From a bacterium (GTDB lineage: Bacteria; CLD3; SB21), in assembly GCA_008933615.1 (NCBI GenBank), contig WBUR01000006.1:1-64000 (forward strand): a stretch of 64,000 nucleotides of DNA. Direction: 5' to 3'. This document shows, piece by piece, positions 26,795 through 35,398 of the stretch; the first letter of the stretch is position 1, and each line of letters opens with the position of its first letter. The position numbers were made by a program, and so were the translations under genes. Under the pieces are notes generated by a model, which did not search any database, was not told where the DNA came from, and saw nothing but the letters and a program-made list of their open reading frames with translations.

Positions 26795-27502
26795 ATGGGA
26801 CGAATATTCGAGAAACGAAAATATAAAATGTTTGCGCGTTTTGATAAAATGGCAAAAGCATTCACACGGTACGGAAAAGAAATTGCCATTGCAGTAAAAC
26901 TGAGCGGGCCGGATCCGAACCTGAATCCGAGATTGCGCACAGCGATCCAGAATGCAAAGGGCGTGAATATGCCTAAGGATCGTATTGATGCAGCCATTAA
27001 GCGCGCATCATCCAAAGATGAAAAAGATTTACAGGAAGTTCTGTATGAGGGATACGGGCCGCACGGGATAGGAATTTTGGTGGAGTGCGCAACGGATAAC
27101 CCGACGCGCACCGTTGCAAATATCCGTATGTATTTTACAAAAGTCGGCGGCTCATTGGGCGCATCCGGCTCCGTTGGCTTTTCTTTTGAGCGGAAAGGCG
27201 TTTTTAAGTTGGAAGCTCCTGCGGTAGATTTGGAAGAACTGGAACTTGAACTTATCGATTACGGCGCGGATGATTTTGCAGTCGACGAAAATGAAATCTA
27301 CGTCTACACCTCTTTCGCTGATTTCACAAAAATGCAGAAAGCGCTAGAAGAAAAACAATTTAATATCATTACAGCGGAACTTCAATATGTCCCTAAAACA
27401 TCCACTCAGTTATCCGAAGAACAGGAGGAGGACATATTAAAGTTGATTGCAATTATCGAAGAAGATGAAGACGTGCAGAATGTTTATCATAACATGAAGT
27501 AG
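26795..27502 (+). CDS. YebC/PmpR-family protein (TACO1-like)
   Basis: 235 residues. Members have been described as transcriptional regulators and, more recently, as translation factors relieving ribosome stalling. The three-domain pattern is complete: AKAFTRYGKEIAIAVKLSGPDPNLNPRLRTAIQNAKGVNMPKDRIDAAIKRA, YEGYGPHGIGILVECATDNPTRTVANIR, and VGFSFERKGVF. The N-terminus (MGRIFEKRKYKMFARFDKM) is the form seen in Bacteroidetes rather than the MAGHSKW start of most bacteria, which supports the FCB placement. GAGGAAAT lies upstream of the ATG. 44 bases ahead of purD. Confidence 0.92.
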   Translation: MGRIFEKRKYKMFARFDKMAKAFTRYGKEIAIAVKLSGPDPNLNPRLRTAIQNAKGVNMPKDRIDAAIKRASSKDEKDLQEVLYEGYGPHGIGILVECATDNPTRTVANIRMYFTKVGGSLGASGSVGFSFERKGVFKLEAPAVDLEELELELIDYGADDFAVDENEIYVYTSFADFTKMQKALEEKQFNIITAELQYVPKTSTQLSEEQEEDILKLIAIIEEDEDVQNVYHNMK

Positions 27503-27546
27503 TTTGGTTCTTATTATATGAAGTTTTTAATTATTGAATTATTTCT

Positions 27547-28809
27547 ATGAAAATCCTTGTCATCGGGAACGGCGGCCGCGAACACGCATTGGTTTGGAAG
27601 ATCGCTCAATCTGAAAAAGTTACTCACATTTATTGCGCTGCCGGTAATGGCGGCATTCGCTCCCTCGCCGAATGCATTCCGATAAAACCGACAGATATTA
27701 ATGCTCTATTACAATTTGCCCTCCAAAATAAAATCGATCTCACGATCGTTGGGCCGGAACAACCGCTGACGCTTGGCATTGTCGATCTTTTTCAGCAACA
27801 CGAACTAAATATTTTCGGCCCGTCTGCTACGGCGGCGGAAATCGAAGGCAGTAAAGTTTTTGCCAAAAATTTAATGATGAAATATGGCATTCCAACGGCA
27901 GCCTTTAAATCATTTACCGTGATTGCAGATGCTAAGGCTTATATTACTGATATGAATCAGCCGTGCGTTGTCAAAGCCGACGGCCTCGCCGCAGGAAAAG
28001 GCGCGATAGTCTGTCCGACGCTGCAGGAAGCGCTAACGGCAGTTGACACGATCAAAAATGAATTAGGGGAAGCAGGTAACTCCATCGTTGTTGAAGAGAT
28101 GATGGAAGGTGAAGAAGCATCAATTTTTGCTGTTACCGACGGCATAAATTACCTTCTCTTGCCTGCCGCACAGGACCATAAAAGAATCTTCGACGGCGAC
28201 AGGGGAAAAAACACAGGCGGTATGGGCGCTTATGCTCCGGCTCCCGTCATGTCATCAACTTTATTAGACCGTGTAAAAAAGGAAATTATCGAACCTACAA
28301 TTTTAGCGATGACAAACGAAGGCCGGAAGTATCAGGGCGTTTTATATTGCGGAATAATGCTTACCCGCAGCGGGCCTAAAGTGGTTGAATTTAATTGCCG
28401 TTTCGGCGACCCGGAATGTCAGGCGGTATTACCTTTGATCAAAAGTGACATAGTTGACATGTTTCTATCGGTTGTAAATCAGAGTATAAGCTCATATAGA
28501 TTGGATGTGCGCCAACAATCTTCCGTATGCGTAGTAATGGCATCAGGCGGGTATCCTGATCAATACGAAAAAAACAAAGAAATTTCCGGTCTGGACAGAA
28601 TGACCGATGAGAACACCTTAATATTTCATGCGGGTACAGATTTGATAAACGGAAAGGTCTGCAGCTCCGGTGGCCGTGTTTTGGGCGTAACATCCTGTTC
28701 TGAACATTTACCCGATGCGATCAAGAAAGCATATACAGCCGCCGAACAAATTCATTTTGAAAAGGCGTATTTCAGAAAAGATATCGGCTACCGCGCACTA
28801 AAAAATTAA
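27547..28809 (+). CDS. purD: phosphoribosylamine-glycine ligase (GAR synthetase)
   Basis: 420 residues, normal length. Second step of purine synthesis. N-terminal MKILVIGNGGREHALVWKIAQS, ATP-grasp region (KADGLAAGKGAIV, VVEEMMEGEEASIFAVTDG), DRGKNTGGMGAYAPAPV and the metal-binding VVEFNCRFGDPECQ are all present. Followed after 19 bases by an amidase gene with its own ribosome binding site. Confidence 0.96.
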   Translation: MKILVIGNGGREHALVWKIAQSEKVTHIYCAAGNGGIRSLAECIPIKPTDINALLQFALQNKIDLTIVGPEQPLTLGIVDLFQQHELNIFGPSATAAEIEGSKVFAKNLMMKYGIPTAAFKSFTVIADAKAYITDMNQPCVVKADGLAAGKGAIVCPTLQEALTAVDTIKNELGEAGNSIVVEEMMEGEEASIFAVTDGINYLLLPAAQDHKRIFDGDRGKNTGGMGAYAPAPVMSSTLLDRVKKEIIEPTILAMTNEGRKYQGVLYCGIMLTRSGPKVVEFNCRFGDPECQAVLPLIKSDIVDMFLSVVNQSISSYRLDVRQQSSVCVVMASGGYPDQYEKNKEISGLDRMTDENTLIFHAGTDLINGKVCSSGGRVLGVTSCSEHLPDAIKKAYTAAEQIHFEKAYFRKDIGYRALKN

Positions 28810-28828
28810 TTTCGCTCAGGAGCATGCT

Positions 28829-30370
28829 GTGAAATTACAGTTTTGTTTTTTGTTTGTTTTTGTAACGCAATCGATCGCACAGGTCCCTATTAAGTTGGAC
28901 TTCGGAAATAAATCATCCTCCATTATTCCCGTGTATCATGGCGATCAGAATTACGTCTCTGCGAACGACATGGTTGATCTTCTCGATGCGGGATTTTATG
29001 AAAATAAGGCCAAGAAAAAAATTGTACTTTCTATTCCCGGTCATCAAATAAAAATCACCGGCAACAACCCGTTCATAGTGGTTGATGAAAAAGATATACT
29101 GCAGATGCCGGCAGACTGCCAGTATATCGACGATAAAATTTTTCTTCCAGTGCAGTTTTTTGTTCCAATTCTTAATGCGTATTTGACCACGCCCGTTTTG
29201 GTTGACGACCATAAATCCATAATGCCATTAACGGACGCGGGAATTTCAAAAAGCGAAGTTCTTGAAGATACGGAAAAGGGAAAGATTAACCTCACGGCGA
29301 TCACTTTTGACAAAAAAACTAACGGACTCCTGATTAAATTAAAAACAGAGAAAAATTTTCAAAAAAACGATGTCGAAGTTTGGAGGAACAAAAACTGGCT
29401 CTATGTAACTATTTCCGACGGACTGTCTTCAGATGACGTTTCGAGGGATATTAAGTTGTCGGAGCAATTTAAATTGATTAAGAGCGCTTTAATCTTTCAG
29501 CACAAGAATTCGGTGCAACTCTCATTTCAACTTAATTACGATATACCTGGACAGGAAATTTTTATTGACGATAAAAGCGGCGATGTTTTTGTCAGTATCC
29601 GCGTCAGCAATGCAGCGCATCTCGACGTTGATCCCCTCAAAATTCCGAAACTGAATATTCAAAAAGACCAGTGGAAAATTGATAAAATAGTTTTGGACGC
29701 CGGCCATGGCGGCTGGGATAACGGCGCGTCAGGAAAGAACAAGACCCGGGAAAAAGATATGACGCTTGCGATCGTATTAAAGCTGGGTAAATTGATAGAA
29801 CAACGGCTTGGTCTCAAAGTAGAATACACGAGAGATACCGATACCTACATCACGCTTCATGGCAGAACCAAATTTGCCAATTCCCGTAACGCTAAACTTT
29901 TTGTGAGCGTACATTGTAACTCTAACGTTAAACGGAAAGCAAATGGATTTGAAACGTTTTTTCTGTCGCCCAGCCGAACCGATGAGGCCCTTGCTGTGGC
30001 CCGAAAGGAAAATGAGGTTATAGAACTAGAAAAAGATAACCACAAGTATGGTGATTTTACGGATGAAAAATTTATTTTAAGCAATATTATGCAAAGCGTT
30101 TTTGTAAAGGAAAGCGAGGAATTGGCCGATTACATTCAGAAGGGGTTGGACAAGCAGCTCAGTCTTACAAATCGCGGCGTTTCGCAGGCTCCGTTTTATG
30201 TGCTGATGGGCGCTTCGATGCCGTCCGTGCTGGTAGAAACGGCTTTCATTTCTAATTTAAATGAGGAAAAATTTTTGAAATCGGAAGACGGACAAAAGAA
30301 ATTGGCTGAAGGTATTTATGACGGAATCAAAAATTTCATCCAAGATTACGAGAAATCACAAAAAGAATAA
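28829..30370 (+). CDS. N-acetylmuramoyl-L-alanine amidase (AmiC-type)
   Basis: 513 residues from GTG 28829, preceded by CAGGAGCATGCT. An N-terminal signal sequence (LQFCFLFVFVTQSIAQ) leads to ~270 residues that contain a copper-amine-oxidase-N-like/AMIN-type beta region, then a zinc amidase_3 domain: VLDAGHGGWDNGASG (Zn His), TREKDMTLAI (Zn Glu), LFVSVHCNSN (Zn His) and VLVETAFISNLNEE (catalytic Glu). Cleaves the lactyl-amide bond of peptidoglycan in the periplasm, usually during cell separation. Convergent with pabB, 7 bases apart. Confidence 0.92.
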   Translation: MKLQFCFLFVFVTQSIAQVPIKLDFGNKSSSIIPVYHGDQNYVSANDMVDLLDAGFYENKAKKKIVLSIPGHQIKITGNNPFIVVDEKDILQMPADCQYIDDKIFLPVQFFVPILNAYLTTPVLVDDHKSIMPLTDAGISKSEVLEDTEKGKINLTAITFDKKTNGLLIKLKTEKNFQKNDVEVWRNKNWLYVTISDGLSSDDVSRDIKLSEQFKLIKSALIFQHKNSVQLSFQLNYDIPGQEIFIDDKSGDVFVSIRVSNAAHLDVDPLKIPKLNIQKDQWKIDKIVLDAGHGGWDNGASGKNKTREKDMTLAIVLKLGKLIEQRLGLKVEYTRDTDTYITLHGRTKFANSRNAKLFVSVHCNSNVKRKANGFETFFLSPSRTDEALAVARKENEVIELEKDNHKYGDFTDEKFILSNIMQSVFVKESEELADYIQKGLDKQLSLTNRGVSQAPFYVLMGASMPSVLVETAFISNLNEEKFLKSEDGQKKLAEGIYDGIKNFIQDYEKSQKE

Positions 30371-30377
30371 ACACGGC

Positions 30378-31769
30378 TTAATCTCTATTTAGCCTTTCCA
30401 ATGCCTTAATAATTCCCTGAGCCTTATCTATACATTCCTGATATTCTTCATCAGCTTCTGAATCCCACACGATGGCTCCGCCGGTTTGGAAATATCCCTT
30501 TTCGCCTTGCAGGATTAGAGTCCTGATCACTACGGAGAGATCCATAGTTCCATCATATCCGATATAGCCCAAAGCGCCGGAATAAACGCCGCGGTTGAAT
30601 AATTCCAATTCGTCGATGATTTCCATAGCGCGAATTTTCGGCGCGCCGGTCATTGAACCCGGCGGAAAACAAGCTTTCACAACGTCTATATTGGTACAGT
30701 TCTCTTTGAGTTTGCTGTTAATAGTCGAAACCATCTGAAATACGGTTGAGTATTTTTCAATATCGAAAAGGCGGGTTACCTGTACGCTTCCTGTTTCCGA
30801 CACACGGCCAAGATCGTTTCTCACAAGATCAACGATCATCACATTTTCTGCCCGATCTTTCTCGCTATGTAATAATTCGAAATACATTGCCTCATCTTTG
30901 AAAAAGTCGCTGTGTCTCGGACGGGTGCCTTTGATTGGTTTACTTTCGGCTTCACGATCATGAATACGCAGAAAACGTTCCGGTGAGGAACTTATTACCG
31001 AAACATTCCCGCATTTAAGAAATGCGGAAAATGGCGAAGGGCTGACGTCAATAAGGTTTTTAAAAATCCGAAATTCGGTCCATTCTTCTTTTTTTCGAAA
31101 GATGACATTAAAACGTTGAGCCAGATTCAACTCATACACATCGCCGTCAGCAATGTGCTCTTTCACAACACCGATTTGTTTCATATAATCGGCTTTGGTG
31201 ACCGTGTGAGTAATGTTGTATTCAACCGCTTCTTTTTTTGGTTGAATGTTATCGTTGTTATTAACGACTTTTTCAAGTCTTTGAATACCTTCGTCCGTTC
31301 CAACGAAGTAATATTTATTTTTCAAATGATCAATGACTATGTGCCCGTCGTAAAACATCCAGCATGAATCCGGCAGATTGGGGTTGTCCTCAGCGGTAGA
31401 GGACAATTGTTCGATATGGTTTTTCATATCGTATCCCCAGTAGCCTATTGCGCCTCCCTTAAAGAAGGGCATTCCGGCAATATGAGTATTGAACTTATAG
31501 TCTATTTTTTGAGCAGTCATTAGACTTACAAAATGCTGAAATGGATTGCCTTCATATTTCTCTATTTTTTCTTTTTTGTTTATGATGATCTTGTTATGCT
31601 TCGCCGTGAAAACGATGCTGGGATCGCATGACATGTAAGAAAACCGGGAGTTTTCATTTTGAAAAATCGAACTGTACAGAAAAAAACTGTATTCATGCAA
31701 ATACAGCTTCGCGAATAAATCCAATAAAGAATTTTTACAATGGAATTCACGTAGATACCAGCTCGTCAT
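30378..31769 (-). CDS. pabB: aminodeoxychorismate synthase component I
   Basis: 463 residues of the chorismate-utilising family. It makes 4-amino-4-deoxychorismate for folate. The diagnostic SKPIKGTRPR with Lys at the nucleophile site points to PabB; anthranilate synthase TrpE has Ala there. Other motifs are RAENVMIVDLVRNDLGRV, FPPGSMTGAPKIRAMEIIDELE, GVYSGALGYIGYDG and QTGGAIVWDSEADEEYQE. The start lies two bases after the stop of the pabC-like gene. No pabA glutaminase gene is adjacent. Confidence 0.92.
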   Translation of the reverse strand: MTSWYLREFHCKNSLLDLFAKLYLHEYSFFLYSSIFQNENSRFSYMSCDPSIVFTAKHNKIIINKKEKIEKYEGNPFQHFVSLMTAQKIDYKFNTHIAGMPFFKGGAIGYWGYDMKNHIEQLSSTAEDNPNLPDSCWMFYDGHIVIDHLKNKYYFVGTDEGIQRLEKVVNNNDNIQPKKEAVEYNITHTVTKADYMKQIGVVKEHIADGDVYELNLAQRFNVIFRKKEEWTEFRIFKNLIDVSPSPFSAFLKCGNVSVISSSPERFLRIHDREAESKPIKGTRPRHSDFFKDEAMYFELLHSEKDRAENVMIVDLVRNDLGRVSETGSVQVTRLFDIEKYSTVFQMVSTINSKLKENCTNIDVVKACFPPGSMTGAPKIRAMEIIDELELFNRGVYSGALGYIGYDGTMDLSVVIRTLILQGEKGYFQTGGAIVWDSEADEEYQECIDKAQGIIKALERLNRD

Positions 31770-31771
31770 AA

Positions 31772-32653
31772 TTACTCTAAAATTTCAATTAATGATTGAC
31801 GGAAAGTATGCAGAATGTTCTCAGTCAACCCGCCCATCTTACCGTCGCTTATGGTGGTCTTCTCAGCTTGAGTTACCGGCAGTACTTGAATATTGGTGTT
31901 GGTCAGAAAAATCTCATTGGCCTGGAGGGCATCGCTTTTGGAGAAAGTCGTTTGAGCAACCGGTAGATTCAATTTTTGTGAAATTATTTCTATGACGCGC
32001 GCGCGGGTCGTTCCGGCCAATATCCCTGCTTCCAATGGCGGCGTTAAGAGCATCCCGTTCTTGATAATAAAAATATTGCTTGCGGTTCCCTCATAAACGG
32101 TTTCAAATGCATCCATAAGCATCATGTCATAACATTGTTTGTCGAGCGCCTTTTGTTTCGCTAATACATATGACTGCGCGCTCAGGGATTTTGTTTTGCC
32201 TGTTTTTTCATGCGAATTAAACAATGAACTGAATTGAAAATCAATCTTGACTCCTTTCTCGTAAAATGAATCCGGAATTATTTTACTCGGGCGAACAACG
32301 GTCAGTAAAGTCGGCTTAATGTCTTTTGAATACCCAAAGCCAAATTGATCGCCGCTTCCGCGCGTGACGGTAACGCGCACATAGGCGTCTGATAATTTAT
32401 TCTTGATGAGCAGGTCATCTATAATATTTCGTATATCAGATAAAGAAGTTGAAAGCTTAATTTCTGAACGTTGACACCCGTCAAGCAGTCGTTCATAATG
32501 AGCCTTATATGAAATAACTCTCCGCCCAACCGTCCGCATAGTTTCAAAGATGCCGTCGCCATAGAGAAATCCCCTATCATTGGGAGATAGCGTTATATCG
32601 GATTCCGGAACATATTTTCCGTTGTAGTACGCTATATAATAAGATGAGTTCAT
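31772..32653 (-). CDS. pabC: class IV aminotransferase, probable aminodeoxychorismate lyase
   Basis: 293 residues from ATG 32653; the frame is open to 32680 but the family starts at the YYIAYYNGKYVPESD strand. PLP fold type IV: SPNDRGFLYGDGIFETMRTV, TVTRGSGDQFGFGY, KTKSLSAQSYVLAKQKAL (PLP Lys within this block), YEGTASNIFIIKNG and FLTNTNIQVLPV. Branched-chain aminotransferases share this fold, but the two-base spacing to pabB makes a PabC role most likely: release of pyruvate to give 4-aminobenzoate for folate. Confidence 0.85.
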   Translation of the reverse strand: MNSSYYIAYYNGKYVPESDITLSPNDRGFLYGDGIFETMRTVGRRVISYKAHYERLLDGCQRSEIKLSTSLSDIRNIIDDLLIKNKLSDAYVRVTVTRGSGDQFGFGYSKDIKPTLLTVVRPSKIIPDSFYEKGVKIDFQFSSLFNSHEKTGKTKSLSAQSYVLAKQKALDKQCYDMMLMDAFETVYEGTASNIFIIKNGMLLTPPLEAGILAGTTRARVIEIISQKLNLPVAQTTFSKSDALQANEIFLTNTNIQVLPVTQAEKTTISDGKMGGLTENILHTFRQSLIEILE

Positions 32654-32806
32654 AATGTAGATACGGTAAAATGTCAGCAAATCTAATCAACGTGCGCCTG
32701 ACAATCAAACAAAAACAACCCGAAATTTCTTGAATTGAACTTGTTTTTTATATATGTTGCTCGAGGTTTCAAGAAAACGTGAAAGTTCATAGGAGAAAGC
32801 AGAGCC

Positions 32807-33892
32807 ATGATCGATACGATATTCGATAAAATTGAAAAAGGCGCTCGTTTAACTTTTGATGACGGCTTAGCGCTATATCAATGCAAGGAACTTCCCATTC
32901 TGAGTTATATGGCAAATCATATACGTGAAAAGAAAAAACCTGACAATACCGTTACGTATATTATTGACCGCAATATTAATTATACGAATGTATGTGTCGA
33001 CAAATGCAGTTTTTGTGCGTTTTACAGGCCGGTGGGCTCAAATGAGGGTTATGTGTTATCTTATGAAGAGATTGACAAGAAAATCGAAGAACTGATCGCG
33101 CTCGAAGGTATTCAGATTCTGATGCAGGGCGGATTAAATCCAAAATTAAAAGTAGCGTATTACGAAAATCTTTTCCGTCATCTAAAATCTAAGTTTCCGC
33201 AAATTTGGCTTCACTGTTTAAGCGCACCTGAAATAGATTACATAGCCAAAGTGTCTGATTTATCCGTAGAGGAAGCGCTCCGCCGTCTTAAAACTGCCGG
33301 ATTGGATTCTATTCCCGGCGCAGGAGCCGAAATACTGGTAGATCGGGTTCGTACTGAAGTTTCCCGCGGGAAATGTGATTCAGAACGCTGGCTTGATCTG
33401 CATCGGATCGCGCATAAAGTGGGATTGACGACGACTGCCACGATGATGTACGGGCATGTGGAGACGCTCGAAGAGCGAATTGAACACATACTGAAGATCC
33501 GCGACTTACAAGATGAGAGCCTTAAGAATTACGGAAGAGGTTTTACGGCGTTCATACCGTGGAATTTTCAACCGGATAACGTCCCGCTCGGTCAAAATCC
33601 GAATATTCGCGTCACCACAACGGTCGAGTATCTTCAGACGCTTGCCATCTCGCGAATCATGCTGGATAATATCGACAATTTCCAGGTTTCCTGGGTTACG
33701 CAAGGTAAAGACGTCGCTCAGGTTGGACTCAATTACGGCGCTAATGATTTTGGAAGTTTGATGATTGAGGAAAATGTAGTGAGTCAAAACGGTACGACGT
33801 TCAACGTAACTGTCAAAGACATCGAAAAAATGATTTCGGATGCGGGCTATAATGCGAAACGTAGAAACAACCATTACGAGATTATAAATTAG
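32807..33892 (+). CDS. mqnC: cyclic dehypoxanthine futalosine synthase (menaquinone synthesis)
   Basis: 361 residues. Radical SAM enzyme of the futalosine route to menaquinone. The cluster motif is CVDKCSFCAFYRP (CxxxCxxC), with LMQGGLNPKLKVAYYE, LSAPEI, DSIPGAGAEILVDRVR, TTTATMMYGHVETLEERIEHI and the C-terminal VSWVTQGKDVAQVGLNYGANDFG. These fit MqnC rather than its paralogue MqnE. An AGGAG stretch lies ~12 bases ahead of ATG 32807. Other mqn genes are not in the window. Menaquinone implies anaerobic or low-potential respiration. Confidence 0.93.
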   Translation: MIDTIFDKIEKGARLTFDDGLALYQCKELPILSYMANHIREKKKPDNTVTYIIDRNINYTNVCVDKCSFCAFYRPVGSNEGYVLSYEEIDKKIEELIALEGIQILMQGGLNPKLKVAYYENLFRHLKSKFPQIWLHCLSAPEIDYIAKVSDLSVEEALRRLKTAGLDSIPGAGAEILVDRVRTEVSRGKCDSERWLDLHRIAHKVGLTTTATMMYGHVETLEERIEHILKIRDLQDESLKNYGRGFTAFIPWNFQPDNVPLGQNPNIRVTTTVEYLQTLAISRIMLDNIDNFQVSWVTQGKDVAQVGLNYGANDFGSLMIEENVVSQNGTTFNVTVKDIEKMISDAGYNAKRRNNHYEIIN

Positions 33893-33930
33893 AAATTTTG
33901 AATTGTGAATTTAGAATTCAAAATTTCTAA
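33889..33930. terminator. bidirectional hairpin between convergent mqnC and spoIID-like gene
   Basis: A perfect 16-bp inverted repeat, 33889-33904 and 33915-33930, with a 10-base loop. It begins inside the mqnC stop codon and ends 8 bases before the stop of the convergent gene. AT-rich, with only a short T tract on either side. Probably stops transcription from both sides. Confidence 0.55.
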
Positions 33931-33937
33931 TTTCATT

Positions 33938-35185
33938 CTAGTATTCTTTCTTCATTTCAGTTCCTCTATAAAAAAACTGCAGTATCTGTTTGTAAGTATA
34001 TCCTTGCTTCGCCATCGTTCTCGCGCTGTACTGACACATACCGACCCCATGGCCAAAACCGGCGCCTTTACATTTCACCGACTGGATCGTTCCGTCCGGG
34101 TTTCGTATGATATCGAGACGGAACAGGGAACTGTACAGAATGTATTTTTCACCTCGTAAAATTCGACGGGCTTGTTCTCCGCTCACGATAAAACTGTCCT
34201 TGGTAAATCCTATTTTAAATTCCTTTACCCGCTGCGATGAATCGCGAGAGATCACGGCCAGATTATACAACCGTTGATTATCAATTTGTGAAACTTCTTC
34301 CTGCGGTATCACCACTTTCAGGTTTTCTTTGATCAATTTTTCAATTTCGTCACCTGTCCAATTCAATTCCCATCGGTAGTGCGGCGATTCTTCACACAGA
34401 TTTTTACCTGCAACCTCGTTGTTTATACTCGCGAGATAGGTTGTTGGCGTCGAACTTTTCCAGACCTCCTGCACATTCGCCGTAACCCCGCCGCAAGTGG
34501 AGAAATAAAATGCATTGACCGGTTTCCCGCCCATGACCGCAATTTCACCGACCGTTTCGATCACAGCGCGTGTTGTGATATCACTTTCGCTTGACGCGCC
34601 TTCATACACCTGATCATTCACATCGCTTACGTAATCGTATTGTTTGTACTTGCCTTTATATCGAACCGCATAAGTCCGCGCCGCAACGGCCTGAGCTTTG
34701 GCGGCTTCTAATTGATCAGGCATGAGATTTCCAATTTCATTTCGCACTACCCCCATGAGGTAGGATTCCAAATCAAGGACATTGATCACATTGATCTTGT
34801 CTTCTTCCGGTAACAAAAGAAGATATCCGCGGTAGGAATTTCCACCAACGCTAAAGCGGATGTTCGCGGACTTGGTGTCCATTGAAAACGAAGCGGAAAC
34901 GCCAATCGATTTCCCCGACGCATCAAAGACTTCTATTTTATCCTTGTTCCTCTTGAGTTCAATCCGTTGTTCCGCCGACACATACCCGACGTCTTGCCCC
35001 GAGATATTGTCTTTCACCGCAAATGCTGCATTGGCATATAAAGAAACGTTCGACGTTTTTTGAATTAAGATCTTGACCTGCGGAATCGATGCGTTATCCG
35101 GTAAGGAACGGGTCGTCATAGTCGACGAGCAACCTATGGCAGAAAAAGTGACTAGTGCGCAAAGGAGTAAAGTTTGACTTTTCAT
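33938..35185 (-). CDS. SpoIID/LytB-domain lipoprotein
   Basis: 415 residues. A lipoprotein signal peptide (LLLCALVTFSAIGCSS, lipobox AIGC) suggests periplasmic anchoring. Residues ~140-400 form a SpoIID domain: SYLMGVVRNEIGNLMPDQLEAAKAQAVAARTYAV, YEGASSESDITTRAV, FYFSTCGGVTANVQEVW and a C-terminal GAGFGHGVGMCQYSARTMA. SpoIID enzymes are lytic transglycosylases acting on denuded glycan; the family is common outside spore formers. Residues ~35-120 are a beta-rich region of unknown role. Confidence 0.88.
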   Translation of the reverse strand: MKSQTLLLCALVTFSAIGCSSTMTTRSLPDNASIPQVKILIQKTSNVSLYANAAFAVKDNISGQDVGYVSAEQRIELKRNKDKIEVFDASGKSIGVSASFSMDTKSANIRFSVGGNSYRGYLLLLPEEDKINVINVLDLESYLMGVVRNEIGNLMPDQLEAAKAQAVAARTYAVRYKGKYKQYDYVSDVNDQVYEGASSESDITTRAVIETVGEIAVMGGKPVNAFYFSTCGGVTANVQEVWKSSTPTTYLASINNEVAGKNLCEESPHYRWELNWTGDEIEKLIKENLKVVIPQEEVSQIDNQRLYNLAVISRDSSQRVKEFKIGFTKDSFIVSGEQARRILRGEKYILYSSLFRLDIIRNPDGTIQSVKCKGAGFGHGVGMCQYSARTMAKQGYTYKQILQFFYRGTEMKKEY

Positions 35186-35315
35186 TAGTACGTTGGTTTC
35201 GTTCTGAAAAATATATCGTTGACTGCAACTAATATTACATAATTTTTTGATTAATGGAACAAATTTTTCGTAATAGTGTCAATGAAAGCGCCACGTCTCT
35301 TTTGGCTAAAATAAG

Positions 35316-35351
35316 AAGAGCCGCGTTCGGTAGAATGCGGCTCTTTTTTTA
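35316..35351. terminator. intrinsic terminator, probably bidirectional, after the TonB-dependent receptor gene
   Basis: AAGAGCCGC at 35316-35324 pairs perfectly with 35337-35345 across a 12-base loop. The T run is best on the plus strand (35344-35350); leftward, as needed for the receptor gene that ends at 35399, the tract is interrupted. Confidence 0.65.
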
Positions 35352-35398
35352 AAAATTAAAATAACGATAAGCTTGCTATCGGTGACGACAAGGATTTA

